Below are positions 23,064-32,555 of a stretch of DNA of 52,598 nt, in pieces. Position 1 is the first letter of the stretch; the number at the start of each line of letters is the position of its first letter. The notes below the pieces were generated by a model. It was not told where the DNA came from. It worked only from the letters and a program-made list of their open reading frames with translations, and made no database searches. The translations under genes were made by a program, and so were the position numbers. Source of the stretch: a virus; IMG/VR virus record IMGVR_UViG_3300036715_002741, positions 1 through 52,598 of that record; one strand, written 5' to 3'.

Positions 23064-24250
23064 TGAGCATCTCCGGTTAATATTTTGATATCTCCGCTTA
23101 TTTGTGTGACATCAATGATGTTGTTTAGCGCTATGATTTCGTCTTCATTGTCAAACCCTGCGTAATATTGATAAAGCAAAACAGACAAGGGGATTTTTGG
23201 CGTATTAATGTTTATTACTTTGCTAACGTTTACGTTCAAATCGTTAAAATATTTTTTCACAGAATTACGCAAAACTTCTAGTCTACGTAAAACATCAGCA
23301 GTTAAAACATTATTTTTCATTAAATATTGATATTTTTCTTCAAGATCAATTTGTTTCTGCTCTATTTGCTGATCGTCTAAATATTCCATTTCAACGGCAT
23401 TTAGATACATAGCCATCAATAATTTAGTATTAACATAACTGTTATACACTTTTCTATTTGTAACCCTTTCCACCCTCTCTGCCGTGGTTTGCTTAACTGG
23501 AATGTCGTTTGAGCCAAAATAATAAGCAGAAGCGTTTAACAAATAACTAGCATTTGCAGTTTGTCCAAGGTTGTTATAAGAATCAAGCAAATCTGAAACA
23601 GCAACTTCAAAATTCACATTGTTTTGCAATAATAAATATTTGTTTTCTCTAAAATCTTTACTTTTTACAGAAAAATCATTCCATGCGTTATCGGCTAATA
23701 CCACGGGCTTAGTCGGCTGCAGAGAATTATTTAAAGCGTCACATTTTTTCCCAGTGTCTACAATATTATGTTTGAAACTATTTGAAAGCCCTGTTGCTAA
23801 AAATCCTGCGGCATAGGGTGCAATTTCATTAGCGATGCTTGCTATCGTCCCCAGGCTTCCTTCTGCTGAGACAGGGAAGATGTCTAATTGAGATTCCTCA
23901 AAAGTTATTTTGAAAGAGCACTCCCCAAGCGAAGTTAAATTTTCGCTTACGGTATAATCTTTAACTGTAACCGGCACCATCCCATAAAACGGATGGGTTA
24001 AAATTCCCTTGCCTTCCATTTGTAATACTAAAACTAAAGCTTCCCTTCGAATAAGATAATCGTCATCACCGGTTATTATCGCTTCAATATCAAAAGTTCT
24101 TAAATTTTCTCCCAAATCCTCAACAAATCTATATTTTTTATTTGGGTATTCGAACGTGTGCGTTTTTCTTCCTTGCTTCATTTCGCTCGAATCTACATAG
24201 AATGGGACTCCGTTATACGTTGCCACAAATAATTGGTTAAGTAATGACAT
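23060..24250 (-). CDS. Mu gpN-like tail/DNA circularisation protein
   Basis: A 396-residue protein. The N-terminal 110 residues carry the conserved pattern of the DNA_circ_N family (RKTHTFEYPNKKYRFVEDLG, then GILTHPFYG). In Mu-like phages this gene, gp43, lies between the tape measure and the hub, as here, and belongs to the tail. The helical C-terminal region is less conserved. The name reflects an old Mu phenotype, not a proven enzyme. Confidence 0.82.
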   Translation of the reverse strand: MSLLNQLFVATYNGVPFYVDSSEMKQGRKTHTFEYPNKKYRFVEDLGENLRTFDIEAIITGDDDYLIRREALVLVLQMEGKGILTHPFYGMVPVTVKDYTVSENLTSLGECSFKITFEESQLDIFPVSAEGSLGTIASIANEIAPYAAGFLATGLSNSFKHNIVDTGKKCDALNNSLQPTKPVVLADNAWNDFSVKSKDFRENKYLLLQNNVNFEVAVSDLLDSYNNLGQTANASYLLNASAYYFGSNDIPVKQTTAERVERVTNRKVYNSYVNTKLLMAMYLNAVEMEYLDDQQIEQKQIDLEEKYQYLMKNNVLTADVLRRLEVLRNSVKKYFNDLNVNVSKVININTPKIPLSVLLYQYYAGFDNEDEIIALNNIIDVTQISGDIKILTGDAQ

Positions 24251-24251
24251 G

Positions 24252-25586
24252 TTAAGCCCCCACCGTAGAAGCGCCTAAATTTGCGCTAAATGTAGACTTG
24301 CCAATGTATTGCTTACCATCCCCTAAATCAGCACGCAAATCAATGCTACTAGGAGCGCCAATCTCTATATAATGCGTGTGTGATGTGCTTCCTCCACCCA
24401 AAATAGTATTTGCAACATTATTTATTTTCAAGTCCTCAAGTCCGCTTTGCATTCCGTTCCTCACCATTCCTTGAGCTTCTTTCCATCTCCCAGAAGTAGC
24501 CATGTGAGCATATTCTTTAGCTTCTCCAGGAATAGATGCCCAGGGAACATTTTTTACAGCTGTGTATGCTTGCGCTGCAAGAACAAGAGCTGTTAACGTT
24601 GCTATTGCTGCTGGATTTTGTGTTATCGCGGCCAAAGCAAGATCACAAGCCCCAATTGCTTTCGCTGCTACGGATAATGCAGCACCAATTGCAACTATAT
24701 AGCCTCCCATTTTCAAAAGGCCATCATTAGCAGCCAACCAATTCTCGAATTTCGGTTCCAACTCATCCATGTTATCGGATAAATCTTTTAATTTATCATT
24801 AACTTTGAAAACCTTCATAAATGCTTCGCCAAAATCAGCAGAAAGCACCCTTGTCGCGTTATGGATTCTCTCCATTGAAGTCCCGGAAGTAAGAAGCATT
24901 TTTTGATATGCATTATAAAAATCACTTCCTTTTTTTGTCATGCTCTCTAATACAGGCTCCATCAATTTAAAGTCAATTTTTTTACCAGCTAATTTATTCC
25001 ATCCAGCATCGCTTAAATTGTAAAACTTTTTGAATGAATCAATCAAAGGGATTCCTTCTTTAGCCATTTTCCCTAAAATACGAGTTTGAGCATATCCAAG
25101 AGACCTCATGCGTATAAAAGCCCCAGATATTTCATTTACGTCTTTCCCTGAAACTACTGCAAACATAGACATTTGTTGTAGTTTTTCATTTATTTTGTCC
25201 ATTCCATATCCGGCAGCCATTAACCCTGTAGCTGTAGAGGTTAAATCTTCAGGAGATAAACCAGTGGTCATGGACATCTGCTTAACCATGGAAAAAACTT
25301 TCGCAGCATTTGAGGCAGAACCAGCCACCGCTTCAAGCTTTATTTGCATTTTTTGAAATTCATCAGCATTTTTTGCAGCATAAAAAGCGACTCCCGCAAG
25401 AGGGGCAACGAAATATTTTAACATCCCCGTTCCTATTTTCGAGGCTGTTTTGCTAAATTTAGAGAGTTTAGAATTAACTTTTTCTGTTTTTTTCTCGAAT
25501 TTTTCCAAAGAATCAACCATTTTCTTTACTGCTGGCGAAAATTGGTCGATTGCCTTGAAAATATATGCTATGTCGTAATTGCTCAT
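24252..25586 (-). CDS. Tail tape measure protein
   Basis: A 444-residue, helix-rich protein. It has an N-terminal coiled region (about 1-55), a hydrophobic segment (about 55-75) and the 'FAVVSGKDVNEISGAFIRMRSLG' kind of conserved block (about 145-170), then Ala-rich helices that may span membrane (about 290-350). Its short length predicts a short tail. The start overlaps the end of the frameshifted chaperone reading frame (ATGA). Confidence 0.85.
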   Translation of the reverse strand: MSNYDIAYIFKAIDQFSPAVKKMVDSLEKFEKKTEKVNSKLSKFSKTASKIGTGMLKYFVAPLAGVAFYAAKNADEFQKMQIKLEAVAGSASNAAKVFSMVKQMSMTTGLSPEDLTSTATGLMAAGYGMDKINEKLQQMSMFAVVSGKDVNEISGAFIRMRSLGYAQTRILGKMAKEGIPLIDSFKKFYNLSDAGWNKLAGKKIDFKLMEPVLESMTKKGSDFYNAYQKMLLTSGTSMERIHNATRVLSADFGEAFMKVFKVNDKLKDLSDNMDELEPKFENWLAANDGLLKMGGYIVAIGAALSVAAKAIGACDLALAAITQNPAAIATLTALVLAAQAYTAVKNVPWASIPGEAKEYAHMATSGRWKEAQGMVRNGMQSGLEDLKINNVANTILGGGSTSHTHYIEIGAPSSIDLRADLGDGKQYIGKSTFSANLGASTVGA

Positions 25587-26250
25587 TTTTTAGAGGTTTT
25601 GTTATGCTGTTTGTTTAATGCTTTATTTATTTTTTCTGCACTATTTTTAAGGTTTAATATTTCGGGAATAGGCATTGTTTCTTTTTGATTATGCTGCACG
25701 CCGCCTTTATAAAAAACCATTAAATTGTCAAACGTAAAATTTATTTCTTCTTCGCTGAGGAGATCGTATCGGACGGTAACAAAAAATTTGTCACGTAATC
25801 TCCTATCAGACGTGAAGCTTCGCGAGAATCCAACATTTCAAACAAACTTGAGGTCAATGGTTCTTTGCCATCAATCAAACAAATTCCATCTGACAATATT
25901 AATTCTTGAAATTTATCCACGAAAATATCAATTTGCTCTTGGCTACAAGCCCCCGAAATTAGCATGAAAAAGCTTTGTCCATCTTGCGCATCACTTTCTT
26001 TCTTGCCTTCTTTGGCTTCTTTTTTTTCCTTTTCTAGTCTGGCTTTTTTTTCTTCTTCGGCTTCAGGTTTCTTTTCATTGTTAATTTTTATGAATGCAGC
26101 CATCACAATGGAGCTTAATTTGCTTGCTAAAGATAGTAAGCGGGTATTAGGCGCACGCAATAACAATCGTTTAGCAGTGATTCCAGCTTTGTTTTCGCTA
26201 GAATAAATTAATTGATCTTGCAGTATAAAATCAAACTCTTTCTTTAGCAT
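25583..26250 (-). CDS. Tail assembly chaperone with -1 frameshift extension (Mu gp41 position)
   Basis: The zero frame (25741-26250) gives a 169-residue protein ending SSAKKK. A T TTT TTG heptamer in that frame at 25780-25786 allows a -1 shift. The new frame then continues as YDLLSEEEINFTFDNLMVF and runs to a stop overlapping the tape-measure start. Two products in the right proportion, short and extended, are a conserved feature of tailed phages, where they chaperone the tape measure. The sequence before the shift contains a long Lys/Glu-rich helix (about 60-95). Confidence 0.88.
25780..25786 (-). other. Slippery site T TTT TTG for -1 frameshift
   Basis: In the minus-strand zero frame, AAT TTT TTG contains the heptamer T TTT TTG, matching the X XXY YYZ rule. 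Shifting back one base opens the frame GTT ACC GTC, which leads without stops to the tape-measure start. I looked for no downstream stimulator beyond noting that the original stop lies 13 codons later. Confidence 0.85.
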
Positions 26251-26298
26251 TTTAAGCCCCTTGTTTATGTTGGATAAATAAATTTATTAACTTAGTTA

Positions 26299-26685
26299 TT
26301 AGCTTAGCGAATCACACTGAAATTCAATGTCAATTTTTCCGTCAACACCAGTTGTAACTTCATATTTGTTAGTTATTCCAGCATTTGATCCGTACCTAGT
26401 AAAACCCTTGTCCGTTATGCTTAATGCATTGTCAAAGTCATTTTTAGTCCATGATAAAGCCATTTCGATGTTATAAGCTGTATCTAATAGCTGAAATTTA
26501 ACGTCTGAAAATTGCGTAGTAACGTCAATAGATGAAACGCGTTCTATGGAACCTCCACCACCAGTTTGTGTTCTAACTTTTTTTTCTGGCGTTCCTTCTG
26601 TGAATGTAAGCGTTCCAGCCACATAACCAATGACAACGTTATTAACCATTAGTGTAGGTGTTGACAAACTTTGTTGTATAGCCAT
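26299..26685 (-). CDS. Tail tube protein
   Basis: A 128-residue, beta-rich protein between sheath and chaperone genes, the tube position in Mu (gpM). The sequence starts with a hydrophobic strand and continues with the alternating strands of tube folds (VVIGYVAGTLTFTEG, KYEVTTGVDGKIDIEF). It stacks in rings around the tape measure. Confidence 0.85.
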   Translation of the reverse strand: MAIQQSLSTPTLMVNNVVIGYVAGTLTFTEGTPEKKVRTQTGGGGSIERVSSIDVTTQFSDVKFQLLDTAYNIEMALSWTKNDFDNALSITDKGFTRYGSNAGITNKYEVTTGVDGKIDIEFQCDSLS

Positions 26686-26706
26686 TTTTTAAACCCTCGA
26701 AATATA

Positions 26707-28284
26707 TTAATTGTTTGCGGAAAACGAAACTTGCATTGTCATTCTTATAGCGCGCAATTGCGTTACAATTGGCAACAACATGCTAACACTTGCTAAACCT
26801 TGCTCTAAGTCGAGCTCGACCACCAAATTGTTTTTAAAGTATGTTAACCAATCAATCCCAGTCTGTGGGTCTTTACCAATGCGCACTAAAGCAACATTAC
26901 TAAGGTCAACATATAATCCAGTTAAGAACGCCGCTATTATTTGTTCGTTGGCCATGCTGTATCCTGGCTTGACATCCCCAGAAGTTAAACGGCTTTGGTC
27001 AAATCTTGCTCTTAGATTCACATAAAAATATTCACGGCAAGTAACCTCGGTATCTACGTATTCCAGATACTTAAAGCTTACGTCCTCATCTCCTGCGTGG
27101 TCTGTTTTATAAGTGGTAAGAGTTGTGCCCAACACTATTTGAGTGTTAGCAATGTTATTGCCAAGGACAGTTGCGCCAGCGGTGGTTAAGTCTGATAATT
27201 CATCATCGGTAAAGTTTTTACCAGTCTCTTCTAGCGGTAAAGTTGGAATTACAGTATTGAAATACGGCAAACTTGCAATATGCATTCCACCAAAAGCGTC
27301 TTTTGAGCCATAAGTAGCAGACACATATTGAGATATATTAGCGCCATCAGTTAAACGTAGTGCGCGAATTGCTGCAAATTGCGCGGCAACGATAGTGTCA
27401 ATCTCAAATATTCCAGGGGCAACATAAAAAGATGAAGGAGTATTTATTTTCTTTTCAGAAATTACAGCTAAGCATTGTGAGTTATCGGCATCAACATCTG
27501 ATTCGATATTAGCCGCAGAATCAACGATGCAACAAACACCAACGCCGTCAAGTATCTTTTTATTTACGTTAAATCTTGAATCAAGAAATGTTTTAACGAT
27601 TTCTTTAGCGTACGAAGGAAACACTATTGTTTGATATCTAGTGTCTCCTACTACATCAAACAAGGTTGTTAATATTGGGTTAGTTACACCACCAGCCATT
27701 CCGGTTAATACATAAGTTAACCCAGTAATTTCACCAGATATTGAAATACCAATGCTGTCTCCCCATGTCCCACCATGCACAGATGTTATCGCCACCGAAC
27801 CAGTAGTGTTTACTGCGGTAACTGGAGATGTTGCATCAGCTGTTATTGCTGAGACTAAAGCATTTCCAATTGTCGTAGCGGTTGAGGCAGAAGTTACACC
27901 TATTTCATAAACATGGTTTAATTTTGGCAAATTACCTTTTGAGCCTATTGTAACAACAATTGTTCCTGTAGCCGTTGGTGTACCAGAAAACACAATGCTC
28001 CCAGCGGCTTTAACACTAGCTTCTGCATCATCAAGCGGTATAGCATCAAATCTGGAAATTTTATTATGATACTTGGCGGCTCTAATCATTGTTGCAAGCA
28101 TGGAATTTTTGCCGAACAATGAATCTTGTTCGTTAGCATTTCCTATTTTCTCATATAACAACCCTGATGTTGCGCTTCCTGTGGACAGCATTTGCCCAAT
28201 AAATAATAATTTTTGTTGTTCGTTTTGCGCGCGATGAGTAGCTGGCAATAAACTGATTGATATATCTGGAACTCTAATTGTCAT
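26707..28284 (-). CDS. Contractile tail sheath (Mu gpL-like)
   Basis: A 525-residue protein. It has family features at both ends: an N-terminal strand with TIRVPDISISLLPATHRA, the protease-resistant middle domain (about 100-200), and a C-terminal domain with the LAVISEKKINTP and VELDLEQGLASVSM type of strands that lock neighbouring subunits. Presence of a sheath makes this a myovirus. It is the largest tail gene upstream of the tube. Confidence 0.92.
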   Translation of the reverse strand: MTIRVPDISISLLPATHRAQNEQQKLLFIGQMLSTGSATSGLLYEKIGNANEQDSLFGKNSMLATMIRAAKYHNKISRFDAIPLDDAEASVKAAGSIVFSGTPTATGTIVVTIGSKGNLPKLNHVYEIGVTSASTATTIGNALVSAITADATSPVTAVNTTGSVAITSVHGGTWGDSIGISISGEITGLTYVLTGMAGGVTNPILTTLFDVVGDTRYQTIVFPSYAKEIVKTFLDSRFNVNKKILDGVGVCCIVDSAANIESDVDADNSQCLAVISEKKINTPSSFYVAPGIFEIDTIVAAQFAAIRALRLTDGANISQYVSATYGSKDAFGGMHIASLPYFNTVIPTLPLEETGKNFTDDELSDLTTAGATVLGNNIANTQIVLGTTLTTYKTDHAGDEDVSFKYLEYVDTEVTCREYFYVNLRARFDQSRLTSGDVKPGYSMANEQIIAAFLTGLYVDLSNVALVRIGKDPQTGIDWLTYFKNNLVVELDLEQGLASVSMLLPIVTQLRAIRMTMQVSFSANN

Positions 28285-28298
28285 AATATGCCTCTTTT

Positions 28299-29393
28299 TT
28301 AAGGTAAAGGTTGTTCGTCTAAATCTACTAATGTGTGCATCAATTCATTATTTTTAGAATTCAAATAACTATTGAAATGCAAATCTATGTCTCTAAATGC
28401 CACGCTCTCATCGTCATAGGCGCCATCATCTTTAGACAAATCGTAAACCGATTGATATCTAAATTCGTGCACATAACGCGCTACATCGTATGCATACATA
28501 CTATGAGATTCAAAAGCTACTCCCGTAACAGACTGCATAGAAGAATCGCTCGGAAACTTGTAAAATAAAATACTTTTATTTATTGCGCTAAATACAGCCT
28601 CCATCCCATCCCTAATAGTCATCGCTGTTAAATATTCCGATGCTGGAGCAACCACAAAAATACTAAATGGGTCTATAACCCGAATTCTCGAATCATTTAC
28701 GGCTGCTGTGCTTGTTGAAATAGCATCAGACATTGTGAACCTATCTTTGCTTGCGCTAGCGCCACCCATAATCACTACCATGTAAAACTTATTAGGATTT
28801 TGCTTAGAGTATGAATCAAAAAACCTTTCCATCGTTACATCACCAGTGATGGAAATTTCTTTGCGCAACTTTACGCTTCCTAGCGCTGGGCTTTCTGGCG
28901 CGCTTTTAATCTTAAAAGTAAAACTATAATCATCAATGATTGAATCGACTATATGCAATCCGTTATAGCCATGAGTTATATCTTCAATCATTTTTATATC
29001 GCCGGTAGCTGGCGTAATTGGATTGCCGGAAACCTCGAAAATAAAGCTACGTCTATTTGGCACACCTTTTAATTTGTGCGCCCCGTTATATGCGTTTTGC
29101 ACGGCGCCATTTAACGTAATGGTCTCCTGCCAACCCAATGTTAAGTCATGGTTGCTCATGGTCGTAGCAAGAGCTAAGTTACCGTCTCTATTAATTGACT
29201 CAATCGTTATTGGAGTTAAAGCCCCACTTATAAAAACATCTACACCAATTTTCAAATTATGTTTAGTAGCGCAAACACATGTAACCACTCCATTAACGCA
29301 AGTCAAAGAAGTAACATTAAGTTCATCACAAAACAAACTTGTGTGTCTTGGTATTACTTGCCGTAATCTGTTAATTACATCAGTTGCTTTCAT
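28299..29393 (-). CDS. Tail terminator-like protein with tandem Ig-like insertions
   Basis: A 364-residue protein. A short N-terminal helix-strand (about 1-35) and the C-terminal part (about 195-364) look like a Mu gp37-type tail terminator, which fits a position just before the sheath. Residues about 35-185 are extra beta domains with two similar YNG...ATG-type units (AYNGAHKLKG...ITPATG; GYNGLHIVDS...SPALG), related to the insert in the J-like baseplate protein. It starts as ATGA on the preceding gene. Confidence 0.7.
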   Translation of the reverse strand: MKATDVINRLRQVIPRHTSLFCDELNVTSLTCVNGVVTCVCATKHNLKIGVDVFISGALTPITIESINRDGNLALATTMSNHDLTLGWQETITLNGAVQNAYNGAHKLKGVPNRRSFIFEVSGNPITPATGDIKMIEDITHGYNGLHIVDSIIDDYSFTFKIKSAPESPALGSVKLRKEISITGDVTMERFFDSYSKQNPNKFYMVVIMGGASASKDRFTMSDAISTSTAAVNDSRIRVIDPFSIFVVAPASEYLTAMTIRDGMEAVFSAINKSILFYKFPSDSSMQSVTGVAFESHSMYAYDVARYVHEFRYQSVYDLSKDDGAYDDESVAFRDIDLHFNSYLNSKNNELMHTLVDLDEQPLP

Positions 29394-29893
29394 TTTTTAA
29401 TCGCCTGATTAATCGCATTCTCAAATTTACGCTGAATGTCCATTTGATTCTTTTTGTATGCTGCACTCAAAAAGGGTCTGGGTTTAATATTTTTTGATCC
29501 TTGACCAGTCATTGAGCCTAAATCGCCATATTCCAAATATTTTGCATAACTTGCATCAGCTCTTGATAAATCAATTCCGAACGACATTTGATCACCACCG
29601 CTAACTGTAAAATTTATACTCTTTCTTAGTTTTCCCGTTACAACCGCTGGAGCCTCACCAGGGGCAGAAGCTGTATAATATTTAGGCTTTTTAAGCCTTC
29701 CACTTGCTCCAGAATACTTTTTATATTGCCTGCCACTCTTTGGCTGTTTATTTATCTCGTCCTTAGCATCCTTAACTAAGGTTTTCCCGATCTCGTAAAA
29801 TGTTTTTCTTACCGCCTGTTTTTCAACATTAGCCAAATTTTTTATATTTAACACTATATGTGCAACATTAGCTTTTGGTGTTAATGAAAACAT
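29390..29893 (-). CDS. HK97 gp10-like head-tail connector/tail completion protein
   Basis: A 167-residue basic protein with the GEAPAVVTGKLRKSI and KYLEYG...RPFL patterns of the HK97 gp10 family. These proteins complete the neck or tail end before joining. It overlaps the terminator-like gene by ATGA and follows the head-closure gene by 3 bases. Confidence 0.85.
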   Translation of the reverse strand: MFSLTPKANVAHIVLNIKNLANVEKQAVRKTFYEIGKTLVKDAKDEINKQPKSGRQYKKYSGASGRLKKPKYYTASAPGEAPAVVTGKLRKSINFTVSGGDQMSFGIDLSRADASYAKYLEYGDLGSMTGQGSKNIKPRPFLSAAYKKNQMDIQRKFENAINQAIKK

Positions 29894-29896
29894 ATT

Positions 29897-30250
29897 TTAT
29901 GCCTCATTAGCTGGCATTAACTGAGAACCCCTTAAATTACAATGCAAAATCTGAAATCTTTTTTCCTCGTTTAAATCTTCCACTTTTACTATGTCGTAAT
30001 AATTATTTTTATATGAAACCCAGTATTCTTGCGTTACAAATGGTAAATATCTAATCAACAACTTGTGAGTTATCGTCTTGTCCATGTTTACGGAGTCGAA
30101 AATAACTACCCCGACAACTGTTTCAATCGACGCCCACACAACAATTTTTTTCTTAAAGTCTAAACTATAATTACCAGTATCATCCGTTGGTGCCTTTATC
30201 GATCTATCATAAATCGCCACACGATGGGTCATGTCCCCAATATTAGGCAT
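29897..30250 (-). CDS. Head closure protein (SPP1 gp16-like)
   Basis: I place the start at 30250 (MPNIGDMTHRV), where the family usually begins. The longer frame from 30286 would overlap the upstream gene by 20 bases. The product, about 117 residues, has the small beta-barrel pattern of head-tail joining proteins (THRVAIYDRS, YWVSYKNNYYDIVKVEDL). It closes the portal channel after packaging. Confidence 0.8.
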   Translation of the reverse strand: MPNIGDMTHRVAIYDRSIKAPTDDTGNYSLDFKKKIVVWASIETVVGVVIFDSVNMDKTITHKLLIRYLPFVTQEYWVSYKNNYYDIVKVEDLNEEKRFQILHCNLRGSQLMPANEA

Positions 30251-30266
30251 TACGTACTTTCTATGC

Positions 30267-30911
30267 TTATAAATAAGTTGCGGCATTTAGAGACACCACT
30301 TTAAAGTGTTTAAAATAGCCATCCTTAACCATAGACGGTATTTCATCAACTGGACAATTACCTTTGTTCTCAAATAACCAGCTAACATGCTGACACAATA
30401 ACAATCTTAACGCTGCAGGAACACTGTTTTTTGTTTCTCCGTAACCTGCAGTAAATTCAATTTGTATGCAATTTTGCTGATCAATTACATCGTCCGGAAA
30501 CTGCTGGTCATTCTTGATAATAATTTTACTGTATGGATCGCTTACTTTTACGTAATAGCATTCCATGGGAACGTCAACCAATACATTGTCAAAATTCATA
30601 TACTTGAAAGAATTAACCACAGCATTAGTGCCGCGCTTTAATTCAAAAAATTCTAGCGGTGAATCTCTGAACGTTCTCCACTTCTGATTAATAAAACTTC
30701 TATTTGTAAATCTTTCGGCCGCATCAACCGCTGCATCAATGAGTAAATTAATATAATTTTCTTGGCATTCGTCCATAAAATCTATTTTCAAGTGCGATTT
30801 CAAATCAGCCACATCTATTGGACGTACAGTCCTAGCCAAAATAGGCAAATATGTATAAGCCCTTGCTTTATACATCGTTTGATTATAGTTGGATGTGAAG
30901 CCCAAGCTCAT
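30267..30911 (-). CDS. Head-tail connector (HK97 gp6-like)
   Basis: A 214-residue protein with the family signature LKSHLKIDFMDECQENYINLLIDAAVDAAERFTNR (spanning residues about 42-75), followed by a beta domain. It forms the adaptor ring below the portal. The start overlaps the upstream gene as ATGA. HK97 gp6 itself is shorter, and the C-terminal extension here is common in related phages. Confidence 0.85.
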   Translation of the reverse strand: MSLGFTSNYNQTMYKARAYTYLPILARTVRPIDVADLKSHLKIDFMDECQENYINLLIDAAVDAAERFTNRSFINQKWRTFRDSPLEFFELKRGTNAVVNSFKYMNFDNVLVDVPMECYYVKVSDPYSKIIIKNDQQFPDDVIDQQNCIQIEFTAGYGETKNSVPAALRLLLCQHVSWLFENKGNCPVDEIPSMVKDGYFKHFKVVSLNAATYL

Positions 30912-31273
30912 CGTATTATGTCCTGCACTATGTTTATTGTGTTGGTCTCAACCACCATATCAAACGTTTCTTTTATAACCACCTCTTGCACTACAGCGCC
31001 CCATTCAATCTGTAAAGCCATATAATAAATTCCCGCCAATAAAGTCGTATTTAAAGCGGTTAACGCCACCCTTATATTCCCCGTGGCAGGCTCATTAACT
31101 GTTACGCCATTACCCAAGCTCTTAGAGATTTTAGCCGCCGTATCAGCGTCTGTTTCATTAACTTTAACCATAAACTTAATGGCGGTTGCCTCGGCTAAAT
31201 TACTAATGAGTGAACCATTAGTGTCTTGCACCGTAAACAACAAATTAATAGAGTTTGCAGCTTTGATTTTCAT
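30908..31273 (-). CDS. Ig-like small virion protein
   Basis: A 121-residue protein that reads as a single beta-sandwich (INLLFTVQDTNGSL, GNIRVALTALNTTLL, GIYYMALQIEWG). It resembles phage domains that form Ig-like or baseplate-upper (BppU) folds. It is coupled on both sides (34-aa peptide before, connector after) and is probably a capsid- or neck-associated decoration. Confidence 0.7.
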   Translation of the reverse strand: MKIKAANSINLLFTVQDTNGSLISNLAEATAIKFMVKVNETDADTAAKISKSLGNGVTVNEPATGNIRVALTALNTTLLAGIYYMALQIEWGAVVQEVVIKETFDMVVETNTINIVQDIIR

Positions 31274-31374
31274 TGCGCAGCTACCGCTTTAACTTCCGCA
31301 ATTAACGGATAAACCACAAGCACAACCACAGCGTTAGATTGAACCCCACCAGTCATTAAAGACAATGGATTCAT
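31270..31374 (-). CDS. Tiny 34-aa hydrophobic peptide
   Basis: A frame of 34 residues whose ATG overlaps the stop of the 31371-31811 gene and whose stop overlaps the start of the 30908-31273 gene, both as ATGA. Residues about 13-26 are hydrophobic. The double coupling in an otherwise gap-free operon is the main argument that it is translated. Function is unknown. Confidence 0.55.
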   Translation of the reverse strand: MNPLSLMTGGVQSNAVVVLVVYPLIAEVKAVAAQ

Positions 31375-31811
31375 AGCTTCACCGTTTTATAAGTGGTGAC
31401 TTTCCCAAGAACTTCGGTAGACGTCATCAAGTAAGTTTCTAATACGTTTTGATCGGTGCCAACGCTTGCAGAATCTGAATAAATTCTAATCCTGCTGGAT
31501 ATCAAAACGTTATTAGCGGAATAAACAGGCTGATCTATATAAACATTACTATACATAGACTTAGTAACGTCCAATAATTCAGCCATATTTATATTTGCCT
31601 CTATAGGGTCTGCCGCAACTGTTATACTCTCAACCTTACCTCTATAACCAGCAACTTCCACCGTTGGATAAAAAGTCCCAGTCGCATAACTGTGTGTAAA
31701 TGGGCTATTTTCCAACGATGAAGCGTCGCCATTCGCTGGATTAAAAACTATAGAACACAAATGATCGCCAGTTATAATGTCTTTGATATTAAATGTAACA
31801 GTTACGCTCAT
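31371..31811 (-). CDS. Virion-associated beta protein
   Basis: A 146-residue protein. The first half forms an Ig- or carboxypeptidase-regulatory-like domain (VTVTFNIKDIITGDHLCSIV, YPTVEVAGYRG). The second half is a strand-helix region with SRIRIYSDSAS, reminiscent of small head-protein domains. It lies among head genes. Confidence 0.65.
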   Translation of the reverse strand: MSVTVTFNIKDIITGDHLCSIVFNPANGDASSLENSPFTHSYATGTFYPTVEVAGYRGKVESITVAADPIEANINMAELLDVTKSMYSNVYIDQPVYSANNVLISSRIRIYSDSASVGTDQNVLETYLMTSTEVLGKVTTYKTVKL

Positions 31812-31813
31812 GT

Positions 31814-32047
31814 TTATGTCTCTTTTTTAGGACGACCACGTTGCTTTTGCTTATACGATATTTCAAGCATTTTGTGTTCAGCATCGAAGATTTTTGCATC
31901 TTTGGGCTTGGATATTTCTTCAGCCAAACCCAAATCAATTAATTTCAAAGCATCTTCATCGCTTAAATCAGTAATTTGATTAATATGAAATGATGCCATG
32001 TTGCCTTCTATTTTTTCCACAAAATATGTTAAGCATTTAATCTTCAT
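31814..32047 (-). CDS. Small conserved head-region protein
   Basis: A 77-residue protein with an acidic middle (QITDLSDEDALKLIDLGLAEE) and a basic tail RGRPKK. Proteins of this plan often occur just downstream of capsid genes; the middle reads like a short helical 'location' motif. Function is unknown. It begins 15 bases after the decoration-like gene. Confidence 0.65.
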   Translation of the reverse strand: MKIKCLTYFVEKIEGNMASFHINQITDLSDEDALKLIDLGLAEEISKPKDAKIFDAEHKMLEISYKQKQRGRPKKET

Positions 32048-32061
32048 AAAATAGTATTACC

Positions 32062-32478
32062 TTAAGTTAAAGAATCAACTCCAACGCTTACTGGTCTACC
32101 TAATATAGCAGCAGCATATAATTCGCCAGTTGCTCCGCCAGTAGTAACTATGCTTAATTTGACATAACGCTTTTTACCGTTATATCCAATTTTTTTAAAT
32201 ACCCCATTTTGCGGAGCGACCAGAATAGCATCAGCTATTGACCCCAAAATAAAATCTGTGGGTACCGCCTCGGCATCAGCCAAAAGAGCGTCATCGCCAT
32301 GCTGAAGCATTGGAGTAAATGTACCAGCAGATAGGGTGTCAGCGTGGATAACATATTCTAAGCCCTCAAATCCATTAGTATCATTAATTACACCATGGAT
32401 AGTAGTGTCACTCGTTACATTTTGAGGAGCAATTGATTGTTGTGGGGCTAAAAGTGTGTGTAAATCTATTTGTGCCAT
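32062..32478 (-). CDS. Head decoration/minor capsid-like protein
   Basis: A 138-residue beta-rich protein immediately after the major capsid gene, the usual decoration-protein position. Patterns such as GLEYVIHADTLSAGTFTPML and KKRYVKLSIVT recur in this family of phage head proteins. The assignment rests on position and fold-like pattern only. Confidence 0.65.
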   Translation of the reverse strand: MAQIDLHTLLAPQQSIAPQNVTSDTTIHGVINDTNGFEGLEYVIHADTLSAGTFTPMLQHGDDALLADAEAVPTDFILGSIADAILVAPQNGVFKKIGYNGKKRYVKLSIVTTGGATGELYAAAILGRPVSVGVDSLT

Positions 32479-32513
32479 TTTTAATTACCTCTATTATTTT
32501 AAATTAAATCAAA

Positions 32514-32535
32514 CCCCACCATTTTTCAGGTGGGG
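32514..32535 (-). terminator. Hairpin between capsid and decoration genes
   Basis: CCCCACC and GGTGGGG form a 7-bp GC-rich stem with an 8-base loop. On the transcript it is followed by a T-rich but interrupted tail (TTTGATTT). It may be a partial terminator or an mRNA 3'-end stabiliser that raises capsid expression over downstream genes. Confidence 0.6.
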
Positions 32536-32555
32536 ATGTTTTCCTGTTATCTATA

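Noticed and set aside
25583-25740. Tail chaperone extension as a sequencing error
   Set aside because: A perfect T TTT TTG heptamer in the right frame and the conserved gene position argue for programmed frameshifting.
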